From the NCBI GenBank assembly GCA_038326025.1, contig JBBQJP010000002.1:1-64000 (forward strand): a stretch of 64,000 bases of DNA, written 5' to 3'. Shown in pieces: positions 52,242 to 61,089 of the stretch (its first letter is position 1; the number at the start of each line of letters is the position of its first letter). Made by a program: the position numbers and the translations under genes. Below the pieces are notes generated by a model. The model saw nothing but the letters and a program-made list of their open reading frames with translations, did not search any database and was not told the origin of the DNA. This DNA is from CAISIP01 sp038326025 (GTDB lineage: Bacteria; Pseudomonadota; Gammaproteobacteria; Burkholderiales; Burkholderiaceae_C).

Positions 52242-52843
52242 CCCGCCTGGCCGCGCCCCGGATCGAACCTGCAGAGCGCAACATGCTGCGTGTGATCGGC
52301 AAGTTGCGGCGCCGCGACTGTTTGCTGGCACTGGCCGCCGGAGTGTGGTCGCTCGGTGCCCGGGCCAACACGCCACCGGAACTCGCAGGCCTGCTGGGCA
52401 AGGTGGTGCTGTCCGGCCGCAAGCAGTTCACATTCTTCGGCTTCGCGGTATACGACGCCAGCCTGTGGGTCGAGCCCGGATTCCGTGCACAGGATTACGA
52501 ACGTCATGGCTTTGCACTGGACCTGCTTTACCAGCGCGACTTCAGCAATGCCGACATCACGCGCCGCTCGATCGACGAAATGGCGCGGCTTGCACCGCTG
52601 AGCCACGAACGCAAACAGGCCTGGGACGCCTGGTTGCGCACGGCGTTCCCCGATGTGCGCAAGGGCGATCGCATTACCGGCATTCACCGACCGGCTGCGG
52701 GCCTGGTGTTCCTGACCAACGGTCGGCTCACCGGCCGCATCGACGACCCGGAGTTCGCCCGCCTTTTTTTCGGCATCTGGCTCTCGCCCGACACCTCGGA
52801 ACCGTCGCTGCGCCTGGCATTGCTCGGCCAGGGCACACGCTGA
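52238..52843 (+). CDS. Chalcone isomerase-like domain protein
   Basis: A 201-residue protein with a basic N-terminus and a hydrophobic stretch (LLALAAGVWSLGARA) that may be a signal peptide, followed by a chalcone-isomerase-like fold: GKVVLSGRKQFTFFGFAVYDASLWV, IDEMARLAPL and FFGIWLSPDTS near the end. Bacterial members are not flavonoid enzymes; the fold binds fatty acids in plant FAP proteins, which fits a lipid operon. Coupled by ATGA to the methyltransferase gene. Confidence 0.85.
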   Translation: MTRLAAPRIEPAERNMLRVIGKLRRRDCLLALAAGVWSLGARANTPPELAGLLGKVVLSGRKQFTFFGFAVYDASLWVEPGFRAQDYERHGFALDLLYQRDFSNADITRRSIDEMARLAPLSHERKQAWDAWLRTAFPDVRKGDRITGIHRPAAGLVFLTNGRLTGRIDDPEFARLFFGIWLSPDTSEPSLRLALLGQGTR

Positions 52844-52856
52844 GGCCACACGCCCG

Positions 52857-54125
52857 ATGTCAACCAACACACCGCTGACGACGCGCCAGGGACTGCAGTA
52901 CGGCGCGCTGGGACTGCCGCTGGCCTTCGTGGCCTTGCCGTTGTATGTCGTACTGCCGAATCACTATGCCACCACCTTCGGCATGCCATTGGCCACGCTG
53001 GGCCTGATCCTGCTTGGTGCGCGGCTGCTCGATGCGCTGATCGACCCGTTCATCGGTCGCTGGTGCGACCGGCTGTTCGCCCGCTCGCCGCGCGAGGTGC
53101 TTGTCATGGGCGGTTTTGCTGCCGTGGTACTGGCCGCCGGTTTCGGCCTGCTGTTCTTTCCGGCGACGCGCCAGAGCGAGTGGCTGCTGGTCTGGGTCAC
53201 GGTGTTTCTGATCGTGACCTACGCGGCTTACAGCGCGCTGAGTGTGGCGCACCAGTCCTGGGGTGCCATGCTTGGCGGCGATGAAGTTCAGCGCAGCCGC
53301 ATCGTGGCCTGGCGCGAAGGCCTGGCCTTGGTAGGCGTGGTGATGGCCTCGATGTCGCCGGTGCTGCTGGGCTTGCCCGGCACCTGGCTGTTGTTTTGCG
53401 CCTGCCTGCTGGTGGGCTGGCTGGCCTGGAGCCGTGCCTTGCGCCCGGCACCACAGCCGCAACTGCAGCCACACAACTTGTGGCGCCCACTGCAATTACC
53501 GCAGTTCAGGCGTCTGCTCGGCATCTTTGTGCTCAACGGCGTCGCCAGTGCGATTCCCGCCACGCTGGTGCTGTTCTTCGTGCAGGACCGTCTGCAGGCC
53601 CCCCGCGCGCTGGAGCCGGTGTTCCTCGGCGCCTATTTCGTCAGTGCCGCGCTGTCGATGCCGTTGTGGCTGAAGCTGGTGCGGCGCATTGGCCTGACCC
53701 GCAGCTGGTTGTGCGGCATGTTGTTGGCGGTGGCCGCTTTTATCTGGGCCGCGACGCTGGGCGCCGGCGACAGTACCGCCTTCATCATCGTGTGCATGGC
53801 CTCCGGCATCGCGCTGGGCACCGACCTGGCGCTGCCGGGCGCAATGCTGGCCGGACTGATCGCAAAGGCCGGTCATCGCGGCCACCTCGAAGGTGCGTAC
53901 TTCGGCTGGTGGAACTTCGCCACCAAACTCAATCTGGCCCTGGCCGCCGGGCTGGCCTTGCCTTTGCTGGCAGTGTTTGGCTACACGCCTGGCGCACGCG
54001 ACGCCGGCGCACTGGGCGCGCTGAGCATCGCCTATTGCCTGCTGCCTTGTCTGCTCAAACTCGCCGCGGCCACGTTGCTGTACCAGAACCACCGAAGCCT
54101 GATCGCCAGCGGCGAGCCGGCATGA
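52857..54125 (+). CDS. MFS transporter, GPH (glycoside-pentoside-hexuronide)-like
   Basis: Inner-membrane protein of 422 residues with about 12 helices. The early motif GARLLDALIDPFIGRWCDR is typical of the GPH branch of the major facilitator superfamily, and a related motif TDLALPGAMLAGLI occurs in the second half. GPH-like members include lipid flippases such as MFSD2A-type carriers, so movement of a lipid or lipid precursor is a possible role in this operon; that is inference. It starts 13 bases after the preceding gene. Confidence 0.88.
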   Translation: MSTNTPLTTRQGLQYGALGLPLAFVALPLYVVLPNHYATTFGMPLATLGLILLGARLLDALIDPFIGRWCDRLFARSPREVLVMGGFAAVVLAAGFGLLFFPATRQSEWLLVWVTVFLIVTYAAYSALSVAHQSWGAMLGGDEVQRSRIVAWREGLALVGVVMASMSPVLLGLPGTWLLFCACLLVGWLAWSRALRPAPQPQLQPHNLWRPLQLPQFRRLLGIFVLNGVASAIPATLVLFFVQDRLQAPRALEPVFLGAYFVSAALSMPLWLKLVRRIGLTRSWLCGMLLAVAAFIWAATLGAGDSTAFIIVCMASGIALGTDLALPGAMLAGLIAKAGHRGHLEGAYFGWWNFATKLNLALAAGLALPLLAVFGYTPGARDAGALGALSIAYCLLPCLLKLAAATLLYQNHRSLIASGEPA

Positions 54126-54144
54126 CCATCTTGAAAGCCACATC

Positions 54145-54696
54145 ATGATTCGACGAAAACTGTTGAGAAACGCTGGCGCACTGCTGGTCGCCGGTGCCAT
54201 CGGGTTGGCGCTGACCGGTTGTGCCGCACCCCAGATCGGCGACTATGCGCTTGAAAAGCCGCCGCTGAACCTGCCCGACTATTTCAACGGCGTCATCGAC
54301 GGATACGGCATCTTCACCGACCGCGGCGGCAAGGTGGTCAAGCGCTTCACAGTCGTCATCAACGCCCGTTGGTCCGGCGACGACGGCGTGCTGGACGAAG
54401 ACTTTCTGTACTCCGACGGCACTACGCAAAAGCGCATCTGGCGTATCAAGCGCCTGCCGGACGGCCGCTTCAGCGGACGTGCCGACGACGTCGTGGGCGA
54501 GGCACAAGGCGTGCAACGCGGCAACGCGCTGCGCTGGAACTACACGATGGCGCTGCCGGTCGATGGCCGCATCATCGAAGTGCAGTTCGACGACTGGATG
54601 TACCTGGTCAGTGAACGCGTGATGCTGAACAAGGCCGAGATGCGCAAGTTCGGCGTGCGCCTGGGCGAGGTCACCTTGTCCTTCACCAAACGCTGA
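54145..54696 (+). CDS. DUF3833 domain-containing lipoprotein
   Basis: A 183-residue lipoprotein: signal peptide with lipobox LTGC, then a DUF3833 domain (FNGVIDGYGIFTDRGGK; DFLYSDGTTQKRIWRI; MYLVSERVMLNKAEMRKFG). The function is unknown. The family is a standard part of loci with DUF1365 and CFA-like genes. The protein would sit in the outer membrane or periplasm, suggesting that the pathway's product reaches the envelope. Confidence 0.9.
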   Translation: MIRRKLLRNAGALLVAGAIGLALTGCAAPQIGDYALEKPPLNLPDYFNGVIDGYGIFTDRGGKVVKRFTVVINARWSGDDGVLDEDFLYSDGTTQKRIWRIKRLPDGRFSGRADDVVGEAQGVQRGNALRWNYTMALPVDGRIIEVQFDDWMYLVSERVMLNKAEMRKFGVRLGEVTLSFTKR

Positions 54697-54733
54697 ACCG
54701 CGCGATACGCATGCACCCGAAAGACCCATCCTT

Positions 54734-55510
54734 ATGCCACTGAACCCACCGATATCGAACTGGAGCGGCAAGACCGTCTGGCTGGTCGGCGCATCGAGTG
54801 GCATCGGCCGCGCGACCGCCAGCCTGCTGCATGCGCGTGGCGCCCAGGTGATCGTGTCTGCACGAGGCGCGGACAAGCTGGAGGAGTTCGCCGCCGAACA
54901 TGCGGGTGCACGCGTCTTGCCACTGGACGTGACGGATCGCGCTGCGGTACGCGCAGCGGTGCAGCAGATCGTGCAGGACGGTGGCCTCGACGGCATGCTC
55001 TTTTGCGCCGCGCACCACACCCCCATGCATGCGGATGCAATCGACCTGGACGACATGGTGCGCCATGTCGACATCAACTACGTGGGTGCGCTGACGCTGC
55101 TGGACGCGGTGTTGCCGCAGATGCTGGGTATGCCCCAGCGCCAGGCTTTCGTAAGCCTGGTCGGCAGCGTGGCCGGCTACGGCGGACTGCCAACCAGCCT
55201 GGCCTATGGCCCGACCAAGGCGGCATTGATCAATCTGGCGCAGACCTTGTACCTGGATCTGCACGACAAGGGTATTGGTGTGTCCATCGTCAATCCGGGA
55301 TTCGTCGAAACACCGCTGACGGCGAAAAACACCTTCCCCATGCCGGCTTTGCAGACACCGGACCAGGCCGCGCGGCAGATCGTCGAGGGATGGGAACGCG
55401 GCGCGTTCGAGATCCATTTCCCGAAACGCTTCACGCTGGTACTCAAGCTGCTGGCCCTGCTGCCCTGGCGGCTGTATTTCATGCTCGTTGGCCGTGTGAC
55501 GCAGACATGA
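54734..55510 (+). CDS. SDR family oxidoreductase
   Basis: Classical short-chain dehydrogenase/reductase of 258 residues. It has the NAD(P)-binding VGASSGIGRATA, the structural NYVG, the catalytic Ser in VSLVGSVAGYGG, and YGPTKAA with the catalytic Tyr-x3-Lys. The C-terminal part (LKLLALLPWRLYFML) is hydrophobic and may attach it to the membrane. The substrate is unknown; in this operon an acyl or sterol-like lipid is likely. Its stop overlaps the next start by four bases. Confidence 0.92.
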   Translation: MPLNPPISNWSGKTVWLVGASSGIGRATASLLHARGAQVIVSARGADKLEEFAAEHAGARVLPLDVTDRAAVRAAVQQIVQDGGLDGMLFCAAHHTPMHADAIDLDDMVRHVDINYVGALTLLDAVLPQMLGMPQRQAFVSLVGSVAGYGGLPTSLAYGPTKAALINLAQTLYLDLHDKGIGVSIVNPGFVETPLTAKNTFPMPALQTPDQAARQIVEGWERGAFEIHFPKRFTLVLKLLALLPWRLYFMLVGRVTQT

Positions 55511-55995
55511 AAGGCAAAGTCGAACTCCCAACGCACACCGCCACGGCAGGTGAGACGCTCAAGTCCGCCAGGACCACGCTGGACCAGACGATTACGGCCT
55601 TCGAATCGCTGACGCCAGCCTCGGTATCGGAGCTCGGCCGCATCTATTCGCCAAGCGTGCGTTTTAGCGACCCTTTCAACGACGTCCAGGGGTTGGCGCA
55701 GGTGCAAGCCATCTTCCGCCACATGTTCGAGACACTGGAGCAGCCGCACTTTGTTGTCACCGGCAAGGTGGTTGACGGCGACCAGTGTTTCCTGCTGTGG
55801 GATTTCCACTTCCGGTTTCGGGCGTTCCGCCGCGATGTGGCGCAGACAATCGCCGGCACCAGCCATCTGCGCTTCGATGCGCAGGGCCTGATCACGCTGC
55901 ACCACGACTACTGGGACGCGGCTCACGGGCTGTACCAGCAAATGCCGGTGCTCGGATCATTGATGCGCTGGTTGCGCCGACGCGCCAACCGCTGA
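55507..55995 (+). CDS. Nuclear transport factor 2 (NTF2)-like family protein
   Basis: A 162-residue single-domain NTF2/SnoaL-like fold with the pattern LGRIYSPSVRFSDPFNDVQGL, GDQCFLLWDFHFRF and FDAQGLITLHHDYWDA. NTF2-like proteins are small ligand-binding pockets or enzymes such as isomerases. Members of this kind recur next to SDR genes in DUF1365/CFA loci. It is the last gene of the operon and is coupled to the SDR gene by an ATGA overlap. Confidence 0.88.
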   Translation: MKGKVELPTHTATAGETLKSARTTLDQTITAFESLTPASVSELGRIYSPSVRFSDPFNDVQGLAQVQAIFRHMFETLEQPHFVVTGKVVDGDQCFLLWDFHFRFRAFRRDVAQTIAGTSHLRFDAQGLITLHHDYWDAAHGLYQQMPVLGSLMRWLRRRANR

Positions 55996-56042
55996 CCGCG
56001 CCGCGCCACGCGTCGGTTGACGCGCCCACACGCCGCCGCTCG

Positions 56043-56657
56043 TCAGGACGGCTGGGTGTCGGCGAAACTGGCGCGCTGCATCAGCTTGTCTTGCAACTTG
56101 GTGAGATTCAGGTGGTCGGCTCGCCAGGCGATCTCGGGAAAACGGAAATCCAGATAACCCAGCGCACAACCGACGGCAATGTCGGCCAGGCTCAGGTGGA
56201 TGCCCGCGCAAAATGGCTTGTCAGCCAGCCCGCGCGACATGGCCTTGAGGCTGGCGTTGATCTTGGCGAGCTGGCGATCGATCCAGGCCTGGCTACGTTG
56301 CTCCTTGGCGCGACCACCCCAGGTGGCTTCAAGCCGCGCCAGTATGGCAGCATCGAGCACGCCATCGGCCAGTGCCTCCCAGGTCTTCACTTCGGCACGC
56401 TCGCGCCCGTTGCTGGGAATGAGCTTGCCCACCGGCGACAGGTTCTCGAGGTACTCGACGATCACGCGCGAATCGAACAAGGCCTCGGCGCCTTCCATGA
56501 CCAGGCAAGGCACCTTGCCCAGCGGGTTGGACTCGGTGATGCGGGTATCGTCTGCCCATACGTTTTCGGTCACGTACTGGTAGTCGAGCTTCTTTTCCGC
56601 CATGGTGATACGCACCTTGCGGACATAGGGGCTGGAGTTGGATCCGATGAGTTTCAT
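56043..56657 (-). CDS. Glutathione S-transferase family protein
   Basis: A 204-residue two-domain GST. The N-terminal thioredoxin-like domain begins MKLIGSNSSPYVRKVRI, with Ser residues where the catalytic Ser or Cys is expected, and has NPLGKVPCLV and FDSRVIVEYLE for glutathione binding. The C-terminal helical domain ends with SLADIAVGCALGYLDFRF. It is convergent with the lipid operon and divergent from purB. No specific substrate can be given. Confidence 0.92.
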   Translation of the reverse strand: MKLIGSNSSPYVRKVRITMAEKKLDYQYVTENVWADDTRITESNPLGKVPCLVMEGAEALFDSRVIVEYLENLSPVGKLIPSNGRERAEVKTWEALADGVLDAAILARLEATWGGRAKEQRSQAWIDRQLAKINASLKAMSRGLADKPFCAGIHLSLADIAVGCALGYLDFRFPEIAWRADHLNLTKLQDKLMQRASFADTQPS

Positions 56658-56752
56658 GGCAAGGCGTGTCCGGTTGTGTAAAGCATTCTAGCCAGCACCC
56701 CGGCCCGGCGGTTCCCGCGCCGTGGCGCAAATGCGCCACCTACAATCCGTGC

Positions 56753-58159
56753 ATGAGCCTGTCCACCGTTTCTGCCCTGTCTCCCCTGGATGGCCGCTAC
56801 GCAGCCAAACTCGCCCCGCTGCGACCGCTGATGAGCGAGCTGGGTTACATGCGTCGGCGGGTGCAGGTCGAAGTGGCCTGGTTTGTGCATCTGAGCGATG
56901 CCGGGTTCACCGAATTCAAGCCGCTGAGCACTGGAGCACGCACTTACTTACTCAAGCTGGTCAAGAACTTCAGCGAAGCCGACGCGCTGGCAATCAAGGA
57001 GATCGAGAAGACCACCAACCATGATGTGAAGGCGGTTGAATACTGGCTCAAAGGCAAGTTCGAGTCGCGCCCGGAGCTGCAACGCGCGGGCGAATTCGTG
57101 CACTTTGCCTGCACCAGCGAAGACATCAATAACACCAGCCATGCGCTGCAGCTGCGCGCCGCACGCGACATCGTGTTGTTGCCGACACTGGACCGGCTGT
57201 TGCTCAAGCTGCGCGAGATGGCGCTGGCTTATGCCGACGTTCCAATGCTCAGCCGTACCCATGGCCAGACGGCCAGCCCCACCACGGTCGGCAAGGAAAT
57301 CGCCAATGTCGTGATGCGCCTGCAAACCGCCTGTGACCGTATCGCGTCCGTCAAGATTCTGGCAAAGATGAATGGCGCGGTCGGCAACTACAACGCTCAT
57401 CTATCCGCCTGGCCGGACTTCGACTGGGAAGAGTTCGCACGGCGCGTGGTCGAGACACCCGAGGCCAGCGGCGAGGCCGGTGGTCAGCAGGCCTGGGGCC
57501 TGGGCCTGAACTTTCAGCCCTTCAGCATCCAGATCGAGCCCCATGACTACATGGCCGAGATGTTCGATGCCATCGCGCGTGCCAACACCATCCTGATCGA
57601 CTGGTCCCGCGACGTCTGGGGTTATGTCAGCCTGGGTTATTTCAAGCAAAAGCTGCGCAAGGGCGAAGTTGGCTCGAGCACGATGCCACACAAGGTCAAT
57701 CCGATCGACTTCGAGAACGCCGAAGGCAATCTGGGACTGTCCAATGCGCTGCTACGCCACCTGAGCGAAAAGCTGCCGATCAGCCGCTGGCAACGCGACC
57801 TGACCGACTCCACCGTGCTGCGCAACATGGGCGTGGCCGTCGGTTACGCGCTGCTGGCCTACGAATCCATGGCCAATGGCCTGGGCAAACTCGAACTCAA
57901 TGCAGGGGCCATTGCGGCCGACCTGGACGCCGCATGGGAAGTGCTGGCTGAACCCATCCAGACCGTGATGCGCCGCCATGGCCTGCCCGAGCCCTATGAG
58001 CAGCTCAAGACCTTCACCCGGGGCGCGCCGATGACACGTGAACTTATGCAGGGATTCATCACCGAGCTGGCGATACCGCAAGCCGACAAGGACCGTCTGT
58101 TGGCCATGACGCCGGCGAGTTACACCGGCAAGGCGGCCGAGCTGGCGCGTCGCGTCTGA
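56753..58159 (+). CDS. purB: Adenylosuccinate lyase
   Basis: Acts twice in purine synthesis: SAICAR to AICAR, and adenylosuccinate to AMP. It is 468 residues long, close to the E. coli type. The N-terminus has LSPLDGRYAAKL, then the middle shows TSEDINNTSHAL and SRTHGQTASPTT, and the fumarase/aspartase signature GSSTMPHKVNPIDFEN is intact. The start ATG 56753 is preceded only 6 bases upstream by TACAAT, so transcription may begin at or near the ATG. It lies apart from the other pur genes at 4-7.6 kb. Confidence 0.96.
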   Translation: MSLSTVSALSPLDGRYAAKLAPLRPLMSELGYMRRRVQVEVAWFVHLSDAGFTEFKPLSTGARTYLLKLVKNFSEADALAIKEIEKTTNHDVKAVEYWLKGKFESRPELQRAGEFVHFACTSEDINNTSHALQLRAARDIVLLPTLDRLLLKLREMALAYADVPMLSRTHGQTASPTTVGKEIANVVMRLQTACDRIASVKILAKMNGAVGNYNAHLSAWPDFDWEEFARRVVETPEASGEAGGQQAWGLGLNFQPFSIQIEPHDYMAEMFDAIARANTILIDWSRDVWGYVSLGYFKQKLRKGEVGSSTMPHKVNPIDFENAEGNLGLSNALLRHLSEKLPISRWQRDLTDSTVLRNMGVAVGYALLAYESMANGLGKLELNAGAIAADLDAAWEVLAEPIQTVMRRHGLPEPYEQLKTFTRGAPMTRELMQGFITELAIPQADKDRLLAMTPASYTGKAAELARRV

Positions 58160-58168
58160 CTACACGGC

Positions 58169-58729
58169 ATGGCCATCAAATCCACGGTCTTTCGGGCCCA
58201 CCTGCAGATTGCCGACATCGACAACGGTTATTACGCCGACCATGCGCTGACACTGGCGCGCCACCCCAGCGAGACCGACGAACGCATGATGGTGCGCCTG
58301 GTGGCGCTGGCGTTTCAGGCCCACAAGCTGCAATCGGTTTGTAATGGCGACGCCACATTGGCATTCGGTGCCGGCCTGTCCGATCCGGACGAACCCGACG
58401 CCTGGCTGCGCGACTTCACGGGCCTGACCCGGCTCTGGATCGAGGTCGGTCAGCCCGAAGACAAACCCTTGCTCAAAGCCTGCGGCAAAGCCGATGAGGT
58501 GGTGTTGTACTGCTTCAACCATGCGGCGGAAGTCTGGTGGCGGGGCATCGAGAACAAGTTGTCACGACCGCGCAACCTGAGCGTGTACCGGTTGCCGACC
58601 GTACAGGTGCAGGAACTGCAGGCGCTGGCGCAGCGCAGCATGCAACTGCAGGCCACCATTCAAGAAGGCGCCTTGACGCTGGGCGACAGCCAGAACAGCG
58701 TCATGCTCGAGCCGCTGCGCTGGAAGTAG
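58169..58729 (+). CDS. YaeQ family protein
   Basis: A 186-residue protein of the YaeQ family, which has a PD-(D/E)XK nuclease-like fold of uncertain function. Typical parts are the start MAIKSTVFRAHLQIADID, DERMMVRLVALAFQA, LWIEVGQPEDKPLLKA and YCFNHAAEVWWRGI. It starts 9 bases after purB and may be cotranscribed with it. It is complete. Confidence 0.92.
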   Translation: MAIKSTVFRAHLQIADIDNGYYADHALTLARHPSETDERMMVRLVALAFQAHKLQSVCNGDATLAFGAGLSDPDEPDAWLRDFTGLTRLWIEVGQPEDKPLLKACGKADEVVLYCFNHAAEVWWRGIENKLSRPRNLSVYRLPTVQVQELQALAQRSMQLQATIQEGALTLGDSQNSVMLEPLRWK

Positions 58730-58739
58730 TCAACACGGC

Positions 58740-59156
58740 TCAGGCCTGTCGTCGTTCAGCCGCGCGCTCGGCATACCGGTTGAAGCGCCAGGCCGTACCC
58801 TCCAGGCTGATGCGCCGCCAGGTCGCGCGCTTTTGGACCGCCCGCATGTCGGTCCAGTGCTGCACCTCCTCGAAAGTGCGCCCGCAACCCTTGCATATTG
58901 CGTCGCCCTGACTGGTCGAACAGATCGCGATGCACGGCGTATCGGGCGTCGTGTCGTACCAGGCCTGCCAGGCGGCCAGCGCTTGCGGCGGAAACGTGAA
59001 CTCGTCGGCCAGCGACTCATGGTGGTACACCATCAACGCGTACACCTCGGCCAACGCACGCACCTCGTTAGACAGGGTGACACCATCTGGTGATGGCTTT
59101 TTCTCGCGCCAGTAGTTGATGGCCGATTCGATATCGGTGATGTGTATGCCTGTCAT
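58740..59156 (-). CDS. DUF3717-DUF1289 fusion protein
   Basis: A 138-residue protein with two small domains. Residues 1-60 match DUF3717 (IHITDIESAINYWREKKPS), and the C-terminal half matches DUF1289 with four cysteines in CIAICSTSQGDAICKGCGRT followed by the EEVQHW segment, likely a small metal- or cluster-binding unit. I use ATG 59156; the longer open frame lacks family support. It is convergent with yaeQ and divergent from the holin-like gene. The function is unknown. Confidence 0.85.
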   Translation of the reverse strand: MTGIHITDIESAINYWREKKPSPDGVTLSNEVRALAEVYALMVYHHESLADEFTFPPQALAAWQAWYDTTPDTPCIAICSTSQGDAICKGCGRTFEEVQHWTDMRAVQKRATWRRISLEGTAWRFNRYAERAAERRQA

Positions 59157-59235
59157 GGGGTGATCCAGAGCCTGCGATCTTGCCACGCTTGTGCTCGGCC
59201 TACGCGCAATGCGGGCAATGGTATGCTGACGCCGC

Positions 59236-59589
59236 ATGAAACTGATCGTCAAATGGATATTGAGCGCGTGTGCCTTGCTGCTGGTAACCGGCGTCTACGG
59301 CGGCGTCGCGGTCTCGAGTTTTGGCAGCGCACTGATCGCGGCGCTGGTGATTGGCCTGTTCAACACCATCTTGCGGCCGGTGCTGGTCGTGCTGACCTTG
59401 CCGGTCACGGTGGTCACGCTCGGCCTGTTCCTGTTCATCATCAATGCGCTGATGTTCTGGGCCGCGTCCAGTGTGCTTGACGGCTTTGCGGTGAACGGCT
59501 TTGGCGCTGCACTGATCGGCTCGCTGATCTATTCGGTATTCGGCCTGCTGATCGAGTCAGCGCTCCAGGGCCTGTTCCCGCAAAAGTAG
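59236..59589 (+). CDS. Phage holin family/YvlD-like membrane protein
   Basis: A 117-residue protein with four hydrophobic helices and Gly/Val-rich sequence, matching the family called phage holin family 4 or YvlD, with the characteristic ALVIGLFNTILRPVLVVLTLPVTV. Chromosomal members are not lysis proteins and may affect envelope stress responses. Its 3' end overlaps the convergent bepA-like gene by 33 bases. A TATGCT hexamer lies 8 bases before the ATG. Confidence 0.88.
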   Translation: MKLIVKWILSACALLLVTGVYGGVAVSSFGSALIAALVIGLFNTILRPVLVVLTLPVTVVTLGLFLFIINALMFWAASSVLDGFAVNGFGAALIGSLIYSVFGLLIESALQGLFPQK

Positions 59590-61089
59590 CTGCACCTGGC
59601 GGGCACGGGTGTCGACGATCGATGCCTCGATGTGGTCGATGGTTGCGCTGCCGGCTGCGTCACGCACCCAGCCCTGCGCCGCCTTGAAACGGTCCATCGC
59701 CGCGGCATAGTCGAGCAGCGCCACCTGCGCCTCGGCCTCAGCGCGGATGCCCCGCAACACCCGTCCTTGTGCCATGTTGGCGCGACCCAGCATCTGCCAG
59801 ACTCCGGCATCTTTCGGATGCAACACCGCCCAATTCTGCAACGCGGCCGACGCTTGTGCCGCGCGGCCCTGGCGTATCCAGACCTGGGCCATCAGCAGCA
59901 ACTCCGCGCGACCAGTGGGCGCAACCTCAGGCGCCGGCTGACCGGACAGCAGCGCCAACTCGATCTCGAGCAGCTTGACCAGGCGCTGGGCCGCAGCGTC
60001 GTCCCGGGTCAGCTGTTCGAGCCGTCCCAGCCATGACCGGGTCATGCTGAATTCGCGCATCTGTCCTGCCGCCAGGGCTGCCGCGTAGTAGATTGCTGCC
60101 TGCGGCGCCGGCGCCTGCTCGGCCAACCTGGTGGCCGCCTGTGCCTGTGCCTGTGTCACCATGGCCCGCAACGCATCGATGGTGGCATTGTTCGACAGGA
60201 CACGCGCCCGGGCGCTGATCAGTGCATGCTCCATCGTCACCGCGGGTACCGGCTCCCCGGTGGCGCCCAACGGGAGCCGGCCGCGAATGTCGGCAATGCG
60301 CTCGGTAGTCAGCGGGTGGCTGCGCAAATACGGATACGCGCCGTTGTCATTGAGCCGCGAAGCGGCCTGAAGCTTGTCGAACATCGACGCAAAACCCGCG
60401 GGCGCAAAACCGGCATCGGCCATGACACCCAAACCGACCCGGTCGGCCTCGCGCTCCATGTCACGCGAAAAGTTGAGCTGGTTCTGCATCGCCACAGCCT
60501 GCCCGCCGGTGAACAGCGCGGTCGCGGCGTCCGGGCTTTTGCTCGCAGCCAGCGCTCCCAGGATCATGGCGCCAATCACCCATGGAGTCTGGGCATTTTG
60601 TTGGGTGGTCAGGCGCGAAATGTGGCGCTGGGTGACATGGCTGAGTTCGTGCGCCAGCACCGAGGCCAGCTCGTCGCGGCTGGACACGACCGACACCAGG
60701 CCCAGGTGCAGGCCCAGATACCCGCCCGGCAAGGCAAACGCATTCACGCTGCGGTCGCGCCCCATCATGATCTGCCAGGCAAAACGCTGCTGAAGTTCAT
60801 CCGACATCTCGCCCCGGCTGCGTGCCGCCTTGAGCAAGGGCTGCCAGATCGCATCGACATATGCGCCCAGCACCGGATCGTCGATGTAGTCCGGGTCGCG
60901 GAATATTTCGCGCGCAATCCGGTCGCCCAGGCGGCGCTCGGCGCTGGCGGTGAGTTCGCTGGCGTCGCCCATGCCCGGCAACTGGCTGGCCACGGAGCGC
61001 GCGGGGGCCGATGCGCCGGCGCCCGTCTGTGCCCGCACGGGCAAACCGGCCACGCCAAGCAGGAGCACGACGGCACACAGGCGCCGCAT
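59557..61089 (-). CDS. M48 family metalloprotease with TPR-like C-terminus (BepA/YfgC-like)
   Basis: Periplasmic zinc protease and chaperone of outer-membrane protein assembly, 510 residues from the start used here. It has a signal peptide (1-20, ending VRAQ), the zinc site HELSH (147-151) with the third ligand Glu214 in EREAD, and a C-terminal half of helical repeats as in BepA, which degrades stalled LptD/BamA substrates. ATG 61089 gives the cleanest signal peptide; in-frame starts at 61149 and 61167 would lengthen the n-region. It diverges from moaC and overlaps the holin-like gene. Confidence 0.9.
   Translation of the reverse strand: MRRLCAVVLLLGVAGLPVRAQTGAGASAPARSVASQLPGMGDASELTASAERRLGDRIAREIFRDPDYIDDPVLGAYVDAIWQPLLKAARSRGEMSDELQQRFAWQIMMGRDRSVNAFALPGGYLGLHLGLVSVVSSRDELASVLAHELSHVTQRHISRLTTQQNAQTPWVIGAMILGALAASKSPDAATALFTGGQAVAMQNQLNFSRDMEREADRVGLGVMADAGFAPAGFASMFDKLQAASRLNDNGAYPYLRSHPLTTERIADIRGRLPLGATGEPVPAVTMEHALISARARVLSNNATIDALRAMVTQAQAQAATRLAEQAPAPQAAIYYAAALAAGQMREFSMTRSWLGRLEQLTRDDAAAQRLVKLLEIELALLSGQPAPEVAPTGRAELLLMAQVWIRQGRAAQASAALQNWAVLHPKDAGVWQMLGRANMAQGRVLRGIRAEAEAQVALLDYAAAMDRFKAAQGWVRDAAGSATIDHIEASIVDTRARQVQLLLREQALER

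Noticed and set aside
48783..55995. Calling the lipid operon a carotenoid or flavonoid pathway from its amine-oxidase-like and chalcone-isomerase-like genes
   Set aside because: No phytoene synthase, prenyl transferase or polyketide synthase is present. DUF1365, DUF3833 and the CFA-like gene point to fatty-acid or phospholipid modification.
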